Shown: positions 59,142 through 64,000 of the stretch, piece after piece
How the letters are laid out: each line of letters begins with the position of its first letter
Position numbering within the stretch: position 1 is the first letter of the stretch
Assembly (NCBI RefSeq): GCF_000429665.1
Contig: NZ_AUCH01000003.1
Location: 62,001 to 126,000 of the forward strand
Reading direction: 5' to 3'
DNA from: Azovibrio restrictus DSM 23866
Lineage (GTDB): Bacteria; Pseudomonadota; Gammaproteobacteria; Burkholderiales; Rhodocyclaceae
Length of the DNA stretch: 64,000 bases
Translations under genes and position numbers: made by a program
Notes under the pieces: generated by a model
Seen by the model: the letters and a program-made list of their open reading frames with translations, nothing else
Database searches by the model: none
Told to the model about the DNA's origin: nothing

Positions 59142-60380
59142 ATGAGCACCCTCGCCCTGGATACCCCGCCCCGCCGCGATCTGGCCGTGATCACCCTGAT
59201 CGGTGCCGTGCACGGGGTATCCCACTTCTTCCACCTGCTCCTGCCGCCCCTGTTTCCCTGGCTGATGGGGGAGTTCGGGCTCTCCTTCACCCGCATCGGC
59301 CTGACCATGACCGTGTTCTTCGTGGTCTCCGGGGTCGGGCAGGCAGCGGCGGGCTTCCTGGTGGATCGCTGGGGGGCAGCCCGGGTGCTGGCCGGCGGCA
59401 TCACCTGCTTCATCCTCGCCGCCCTGCTGCTGGCCACGGCGGCCAGTTTCCCGGTACTGCTGCTGGTCGGGGGCCTGGCCGGCCTGGGCAACGCGGTGTT
59501 CCACCCGGCCGACTTCACCGTGCTCAACCGGCACGTCTCCTCGCCCCGCCTGGGCCACGCCTTCTCCGTCCATGGCCTGTCGGGCAACCTGGGCTGGGCC
59601 CTGGCGCCGGTGTTCATGACCGGCATCGCCACCCTGGCGGGCTGGCGTGTCGCCGCCCTGGCTGCCGCCCTGCTGGCCGTGCTGGCCCTGGGCCTGCTGC
59701 TGTCCTTCCGCCACCTGCTCGCCGATCCGCCCGGTCACAGCCGCAAGGCCGCGCCCCAGGGCGAGCATCCCCTGGCCTTCCTCACCGTGCTGCCCGTATG
59801 GATGTGCTTTGCCTTCTTCTTCCTGATCACCACCGCCTTCGGGGCCATCCAGAACTACGCCGCCCCCATCATCGAACACCTCTACGGCCTGGCCCGGCCC
59901 CTGGCGGCCGGCAGTCTTTCGGCCTACCTGCTCGGCGGGGCCGGCGGCATCGCCCTGGGAGGCTTCCTGGCAAAGAAGGGGGAGCACGACCGGATCATCG
60001 CCCTGATGCTCGGTGGCGCCGCCCTGCTGGCCCTGCTGCTGGCCACGGGCTGGCCGCCCGCCTGGAGCATCCCGGTGCTGATGGCGGGCATCGGCTTTCT
60101 CACCGGGGTGGCCGGCCCCTCCCGGGACCTGCTGGTGCGCCGGGCCGCCGTGGGCCGTTTCGGCGAGGCCGCCTACGGCCGCATCTACGGCTTCGTCTAT
60201 TCCGGTCTGGATGCGGGCCTGGCCCTGGCGCCGCTGATCTTCGGCGCCTTCATGGACGGGGGCCAGGAAAGCCGGGTGCTGGTGGGCATCGCCCTGCTCC
60301 AGGGCCTGGCCATCTTCACCGCCCTGGGGGTGGGGCGCTACCTGCCGGCCCAGCCCGGGAGCCAAGGGGCTTCCCGCTAA
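59142..60380 (+). CDS. MFS permease, fosmidomycin-resistance (Fsr)-like
   Basis: The 412-residue protein has 12 predicted helices. GAVHGVSHFFHLLLPPLFPWL opens it, followed by the MFS loop motif GFLVDRWGAARVL and GNAVFHPADFTVLNRHV, which resembles Fsr-type drug exporters. Substrate unknown. It is the last gene of the block separating hupC from hupD; a GC-rich hairpin follows at about 60441-60462 without a T-run. Confidence 0.85.
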   Translation: MSTLALDTPPRRDLAVITLIGAVHGVSHFFHLLLPPLFPWLMGEFGLSFTRIGLTMTVFFVVSGVGQAAAGFLVDRWGAARVLAGGITCFILAALLLATAASFPVLLLVGGLAGLGNAVFHPADFTVLNRHVSSPRLGHAFSVHGLSGNLGWALAPVFMTGIATLAGWRVAALAAALLAVLALGLLLSFRHLLADPPGHSRKAAPQGEHPLAFLTVLPVWMCFAFFFLITTAFGAIQNYAAPIIEHLYGLARPLAAGSLSAYLLGGAGGIALGGFLAKKGEHDRIIALMLGGAALLALLLATGWPPAWSIPVLMAGIGFLTGVAGPSRDLLVRRAAVGRFGEAAYGRIYGFVYSGLDAGLALAPLIFGAFMDGGQESRVLVGIALLQGLAIFTALGVGRYLPAQPGSQGASR

Positions 60381-60474
60381 CAGCCACCGGCTGCAAACCT
60401 GCTTTCCACCCCTGCAGAGCCGGTCACCGCCCGCCCCCCCCGCCAGGCCGGGGCCGGCGGGACTGCCCCCGCCC

Positions 60475-60490
60475 TGGCACGGCTCTTGAA
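60475..60490 (+). promoter_or_regulatory. Near-consensus sigma-54 promoter for hupDFGHIJK
   Basis: TGGCACG-N4-TTGAA copies the hupS promoter at the -24 box (TGGCACGGC identical) but has GA in place of the -12 GC. It would give a start near 60500, 22 bp before hupD. The changed doublet makes it a weaker call. Confidence 0.5.
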
Positions 60491-60493
60491 TAT

Positions 60494-60510
60494 GTAACGG
60501 ACCCCGTTAC
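60494..60510. promoter_or_regulatory. Perfect inverted repeat GTAACGG-ACC-CCGTTAC before hupD
   Basis: Two exact 7-bp arms with a 3-base centre lie over the predicted transcription start and 11 bp before the hupD ATG. It may be an operator or an mRNA hairpin controlling ribosome access. Confidence 0.6.
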
Positions 60511-60521
60511 ACGAAGCTCCC

Positions 60522-61187
60522 ATGTCCGCTGAACTCCATCCCGCCGCACCGAAGATCCTGGTCCTGGGCATAGGCAACCTGCTCTGGGCCGACGAAGGCT
60601 TTGGCGTCCGCTGCGTCGAGGCCCTGCACCAGGGCTGGCAACTGCCGCCCCAGGTCACCCTGATGGACGGCGGCACCCAGGGGCTGTACCTGCTCCCCTA
60701 CGTCCAGGAGGCCGACTGCCTGCTGGTTTTCGATGCCGTGGATTACGGCGACCCGCCCGGCACCCTGCGCGAGGTGGTTGGCGACCAGGTGCCCCGCTTC
60801 ATGGGCGCCAAGAAGATGAGCCTGCACCAGACCGGCTTCCAGGAAGTGATCGCCGCCGCCGGATTCACCGGGCAGCTGCCCCGGGAGCTGGTACTGATAG
60901 GCGTCCAGCCGGAAGAGCTGGAAGACTACGGCGGCAGCCTGCGGCCCCTGGTCAAGGCACGCATTCCCGCCGCCCTGGAGCTGGCCCTGCAGTGGCTCGA
61001 ACGCTGGGGCGCCCAGCCTCAAGCCCGGGCGCCCGGGGAGATTCCCGACGGCGCCGCCGCCCCCTACCTGGGCGATGCGGCCCTGGCCATGGACTGCTAC
61101 GAGGCCCAACGCCCGGACGCCCTGGCCGCCTGGCGCGTCGGCGACCCCCGCTTCCTCAACATCCGCGACCAGGCGGAGGAGTCCTGA
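60522..61187 (+). CDS. hupD: Hydrogenase maturation endopeptidase
   Basis: HupD cuts the C-terminal peptide from HupL after nickel insertion. The 221-residue protein has GIGNLLWADEGFGV with Ni-binding Glu25, the Asp region FDAVDYG (71-77) and His102 in MSLHQTGFQEV. The C-terminus is about 30 residues longer than E. coli HyaD. It opens the accessory operon hupD-F-G-H-I-J-K. Confidence 0.95.
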   Translation: MSAELHPAAPKILVLGIGNLLWADEGFGVRCVEALHQGWQLPPQVTLMDGGTQGLYLLPYVQEADCLLVFDAVDYGDPPGTLREVVGDQVPRFMGAKKMSLHQTGFQEVIAAAGFTGQLPRELVLIGVQPEELEDYGGSLRPLVKARIPAALELALQWLERWGAQPQARAPGEIPDGAAAPYLGDAALAMDCYEAQRPDALAAWRVGDPRFLNIRDQAEES

Positions 61188-61188
61188 G

Positions 61189-61506
61189 ATGTGCCTGGGC
61201 ATCCCCATGCAGGTCATCGAAACCGGCGAATTCCAGTCCCGCTGCCGGGGCAGGAACGGCGAGGCCTGGATAGACATGCGCCTGGTGGGCACCCAGCCCC
61301 CGGGCAGCTGGGTCCTGACCTTCCTGGACGCGGCCCGGGAGGTGCTGGAACCGGAACGGGCCGCCGCCATCGACGCCGCCCTGGAAGCCCTGGAACGGCT
61401 CCAGGCCGGCGCCCCCCTGAGTCCCGCCGACCTGGACGCCTGCTTCGCCGATCTGGTGGACCGGGAACCCCAGCTCCCCGACTTTCTCAAGAAGGACCGC
61501 CCATGA
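61189..61506 (+). CDS. hupF: HypC/HupF-family hydrogenase chaperone
   Basis: The 105-residue protein starts MCLGIPMQVIE, the HypC/HupF signature in which Cys2 carries the Fe(CN)2CO intermediate. Length above 100 and location after hupD favour HupF, which protects HupL in oxygen, over HypC. The ATG follows hupD by 1 bp. It overlaps hupG by four bases. Confidence 0.93.
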   Translation: MCLGIPMQVIETGEFQSRCRGRNGEAWIDMRLVGTQPPGSWVLTFLDAAREVLEPERAAAIDAALEALERLQAGAPLSPADLDACFADLVDREPQLPDFLKKDRP

Positions 61507-61964
61507 GCCCTGTCACCGAATTCACCCTGAGCGCCGCCCCCACCGGCCTGGAACGGCTGGAGCAGGCGATCCGCCGCCTGGAGAGCCGGCACGGCTTCCA
61601 GCGCTGCCACGATGCCGGCGATCTGCCTCAGGCAGGCCCGGCCCTGCTGCTCCTGACCGACGATCCCCTGCGCTTTCCCGAAGTGCTGGATGCCGCCGTG
61701 ATCCTGCCCGAAGCCGTGCAAGGCCAGACCCCGGCGCCCCGCTGCCTGGTGGCCGACCCCGCTGCCAGCGCCGCCCTGGGCCCCGCCTATGGCGCCCCCC
61801 GGGCCCCGGCCGTGGTATTCCTGCGGGACGGCCAATACCTGGGCAGCCTGAACGGCATCCGCGACTGGGGCGAATACCAGGCCGAAGTGACGCGCCTGCT
61901 GGCCGGCCCGGCCCAGCCCAAACCCATTTCCATCCCCGTCATCAGCCAGGGAACCTGCCCATGA
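61503..61964 (+). CDS. hupG: HupG/HyaE-family hydrogenase assembly protein
   Basis: The 153-residue protein has a thioredoxin-like fold without a CxxC (APAVVFLRDGQYLGSLNGIRDWGEY at 98-122), as in HyaE. HyaE binds the Tat signal of the small subunit and delays export until clusters are in place. ATG 61503 overlaps the hupF stop and its own stop overlaps hupH, so translation is coupled. Confidence 0.88.
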   Translation: MSPVTEFTLSAAPTGLERLEQAIRRLESRHGFQRCHDAGDLPQAGPALLLLTDDPLRFPEVLDAAVILPEAVQGQTPAPRCLVADPAASAALGPAYGAPRAPAVVFLRDGQYLGSLNGIRDWGEYQAEVTRLLAGPAQPKPISIPVISQGTCP

Positions 61965-62839
61965 GCCTGCCTTCCGATCATCCCTTTGCCCGGGGCTTCC
62001 CCATTCCCGTGGTGGCCATGGGCCCCGGCAGCCAGGAGGATGAAACCCCCTGCTACCTGCCCATGCCCCAGGGCATGGACACCTTCGCCGCGCCGCGCCT
62101 GCCCGAGACGGCCGACCCCGCCGTGCTGACGGCGGTGGCCGCCCGCCTGCATGGCCTCCTGGACCGCATGGCCGCCGCCGGCTTTGCCCGAGCCGCCACG
62201 GTGAGCGAGGACCTGGCCTCCCTGCCGCCGGCGGAACGGGAAGCCCTGGGCCAGCTGCTGGGATTCGGCGAAGTGAGCGCCTACACGGTGGCCCCGCGCC
62301 ACTGGCGCGTCCAGGAAACCGCCTTTGCCAGCCTGTGGCGGGTGCTGGGCCTGGATGAACGGGGCGCCATCATCGAGGACAGACTCCAGGCCGGGGCCAT
62401 GCCGCCAGTGCTGGAGGAAGCCATGGCCGCCACCAGCAGCCGGGAACTGGAACCCCCGGCCTATCCGCCGGGCACCATGAACGCCCCCGCTCTGGTGCAG
62501 GAATTGCGCCGCCAGGCCGCCGCCTACCAGCCCGGCCAGCCGGCCCACGTGATCAACCTGACCCTGCTGCCGGTGAGCGAGGCGGACCTGGACACCCTCT
62601 ACGGCTGGCTCGGCCACCGGGAGGTCTCCATCCTCTCCCGGGGCTACGGCAACTGCCGCATCACCAGCACCCGGCTTGCCCATGTCTGGTGGGTCCAGTA
62701 CTTCAACACCATGGACGCCCTGATCCTCAACACCATAGAGGTGGTGGACATGCCCGAAGTGGCCCTGGCCGCCGTGGAGGATTTCGAGGACACTCTGGAA
62801 CGCCTGCGGGACTACCTGACCATGCTGGAGAGCGAATGA
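61961..62839 (+). CDS. hupH: HupH/HyaF-family hydrogenase expression protein
   Basis: The 292-residue protein matches HupH/HyaF: an N-terminal PVVAMGPGSQEDETPCYLPMPQ segment and a C-terminal domain with ILSRGYGNCRITSTRLAHVWWVQYFN and the final EVVDMPEVALAAVEDF. It assists maturation of the Fe-S small subunit. It overlaps hupG and hupI by four bases each. Confidence 0.93.
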   Translation: MSLPSDHPFARGFPIPVVAMGPGSQEDETPCYLPMPQGMDTFAAPRLPETADPAVLTAVAARLHGLLDRMAAAGFARAATVSEDLASLPPAEREALGQLLGFGEVSAYTVAPRHWRVQETAFASLWRVLGLDERGAIIEDRLQAGAMPPVLEEAMAATSSRELEPPAYPPGTMNAPALVQELRRQAAAYQPGQPAHVINLTLLPVSEADLDTLYGWLGHREVSILSRGYGNCRITSTRLAHVWWVQYFNTMDALILNTIEVVDMPEVALAAVEDFEDTLERLRDYLTMLESE

Positions 62840-63051
62840 ACGGCTTCGAAGGCTCCTACGGCGGCGACGCCAGCCGCCTGGCCCCCGGGGACCGGCTGGA
62901 ATGCGGCATCTGCTGGTGGGTCTATGACCCGGCCCAGGGCGACGCGCTGGGCGGCATCCCCCCCGGCACCCCCTTCGCCCAGCTGCCCGGGCACTGGGTC
63001 TGCCCCCAGTGCGAGGCCCCCCGGCACAAGTTCATGGTGCTGCAGGACTGA
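62836..63051 (+). CDS. hupI: Rubredoxin HupI
   Basis: The 71-residue protein has a single rubredoxin iron site: CGIC at 23-26 and CPQC at 56-59, with WWVYDPAQGD and LPGHWVCP. HupI-type rubredoxins help protect or mature oxygen-exposed hydrogenase. It overlaps hupH by ATGA and lies 2 bp before hupJ. Confidence 0.95.
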   Translation: MNGFEGSYGGDASRLAPGDRLECGICWWVYDPAQGDALGGIPPGTPFAQLPGHWVCPQCEAPRHKFMVLQD

Positions 63052-63053
63052 AG

Positions 63054-63536
63054 ATGCCCGCCCCGGCCTGGAACCAGAATCCCGCCCCCGCCCTGGAAGC
63101 AGCCTTCCGCCACATCGCCGCCACCCGCATGGCAGGGCTGCCCATCGCCAATGCCATGCTGGAAGTGGAGGCCGTGGCCTTCCGCCGCTACGAACAGAGC
63201 GGCCACTGGCTGGGGGTGCTGATCACCCCCTGGGCCATCAACCTGCTGCTCCTGCCCGCCCCGGGCGCCCCCTGGCCGGACCCGGCTCCGGGCGCCAAGC
63301 ACACCTGGCACTTTCCCTCCGGGGACTACGAATTCACCGTGGCCAGGGAAGAAGCCCTGGGCACCTACCACCTCTGCTCCCTGTTTTCCCCCCCGGCCGA
63401 ATTCGATGCCCAGGAGGAAGCCCGGCAGACCGCCTACGCGGTGCTCGCCGCCCTGATGCTCGAAGGAGGCGGCGAGGAAGACCGGAGCGCGCCGCCGCCC
63501 CCGAACCGGCGGGCCTTCCTGGGGCTGGGCCGGTGA
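63054..63536 (+). CDS. hupJ: [NiFe]-hydrogenase assembly chaperone HybE/HupJ
   Basis: The 160-residue protein has the HybE pattern: AFRHIAATRMAGLPIANAML, GVLITPWAINLLLLPA, then FPSGDYEFTVAREEALGTYHLCSLFSP. It is thought to bind the Tat signal of the small subunit. The ATG at 63054 is chosen because the conserved region begins shortly after. The stop overlaps the next GTG start. Confidence 0.92.
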   Translation: MPAPAWNQNPAPALEAAFRHIAATRMAGLPIANAMLEVEAVAFRRYEQSGHWLGVLITPWAINLLLLPAPGAPWPDPAPGAKHTWHFPSGDYEFTVAREEALGTYHLCSLFSPPAEFDAQEEARQTAYAVLAALMLEGGGEEDRSAPPPPNRRAFLGLGR

Positions 63537-64000
63537 ACACCGGCGCGCTGCGGGTCCAGGCCCGCTGGGCCGCCGGGCGGCTGGAGCCTCTCCAGGTAGA
63601 ACTGCAGCGCCCGGCGGTGACGTCGCTCTTTCAGGGCCAGCCAGCCGCCCAGGTCCAGGCCAGCGCGCCCCTGTTCTACAGCCTGTGCAGCCAGGCCCAG
63701 GGCCTGGCTGCTGGCGCCGCCCTGGCCGCCGCCCGGGGCGAGGCCAACTGGACACCTTCTCCTGCCTGCACCCGGGCCCTGTGGCTGGAGGCCCTGCACG
63801 AGCACCTGTGGCGTCTACTGCTGGACTGGCCCGTAGCCCTGGGCCTGGAAGCCCCCCGGGAAGCCTTCGCCATCTGGCGCAAATGCCGTCAGGCCGACCC
63901 GGCCAGTTTCGCGGCCGCCACCCGGCAACTATTCGAACGGGCCCTGGGCCTGGACCCGGGCACGGGCCAGCCCCGCCCCGAAGGCCTGGCCGCCCGCTGC
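63533..64000 (+). CDS. hupK: HupK-like hydrogenase assembly protein (3' end beyond window)
   Basis: A frame opens with GTG at 63533, overlapping the hupJ stop (GTGA), and stays open for 156 codons to the window edge. It begins VNTGALRVQARWAAGRLE and contains APLFYSLCSQAQGLAAGAAL, a degenerate trace of the RxCGVC region of hydrogenase large subunits, as in HupK, which is thought to scaffold the Ni-Fe cofactor for HupL. Its place after hupJ fits hupDFGHIJK order. The C-terminal part is unseen. Confidence 0.8.
   Translation, partial: MNTGALRVQARWAAGRLEPLQVELQRPAVTSLFQGQPAAQVQASAPLFYSLCSQAQGLAAGAALAAARGEANWTPSPACTRALWLEALHEHLWRLLLDWPVALGLEAPREAFAIWRKCRQADPASFAAATRQLFERALGLDPGTGQPRPEGLAARC

Overview
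The window is about 64 kb of high-GC DNA, almost fully coding. Gene content suggests a free-living betaproteobacterium, most likely of the Rhodocyclales (Azospira/Dechlorosoma/Azonexus type). The pointers are tandem PHA phasins, an accBC-prmA-DUF3426 block, an HrcA-type CIRCE in front of rpoH, ornithine-lipid genes, and an uptake [NiFe]-hydrogenase with its hup accessory operon. This placement is inferred from content and codon style, not from a search. No rRNA, tRNA, IS element, prophage or CRISPR array was seen.

Layout. 1-4 kb: a partial membrane protein, a pilin-like protein and a Kef-type K+/H+ antiporter. 3-5.8 kb: kdsD-kdsC-lptC-lptA for LPS Kdo synthesis and LPS transport, ending without lptB. 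5.8-7.2 kb: two phasin genes behind a consensus sigma-70 promoter flanked by palindromes. 7.2-15.3 kb: a CinA-like protein, an EI24/CysZ-like membrane protein, hrpA, rpoH under a perfect CIRCE, an RluF-like pseudouridine synthase and an FKBP. 15.4-21 kb: fapA with a sigma-28-like promoter, mobA, a hybrid histidine kinase and a bacteriohemerythrin. 21-25.3 kb: rplU-rpmA-obgE-proB and a flavoprotein. 25.3-31 kb: a CBS protein, a chemoreceptor, two small proteins, crcB and glnS.

31.2-34.7 kb is a three-gene, ATG/TGA-overlapping cassette: a hydrolase-methyltransferase fusion, a PAP2-dual-specificity phosphatase fusion and a small membrane protein. Its codon usage differs from its neighbours (many GCG, TCG and CCG codons), and it looks like a transferred lipid-modification module. 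34.8-45.6 kb: deaD, mpl, a nucleotidyltransferase-like protein, a TlpA-type thioredoxin, aroQ-accB-accC-prmA-DUF3426, a PfkB kinase and a glycine-zipper lipoprotein. 45.7-51.5 kb: olsB-olsA (ornithine lipid), convergent with apaH and rfbC-rfbA-rfbD-rfbB (dTDP-L-rhamnose). A small AhpD-like protein follows.

52.2-64 kb is the hydrogenase locus. hupS-hupL-hupC sits behind a consensus sigma-54 promoter with an IHF-like site. The small subunit carries the two extra cysteines of oxygen-tolerant, membrane-bound group 1 enzymes. A 4.6-kb block then intervenes: an orphan HigA-like regulator, a secreted SUKH-like protein, an acetate transporter, a second bacteriohemerythrin, a Cys-rich mini-protein and an MFS permease. 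The accessory operon hupD-F-G-H-I-J-K follows behind a near-consensus sigma-54 element and a perfect inverted repeat. hupK runs off the right edge. Together the genes indicate H2 oxidation feeding electrons through cytochrome b to quinone under microaerobic conditions, in a cell that also stores PHA and takes up acetate.
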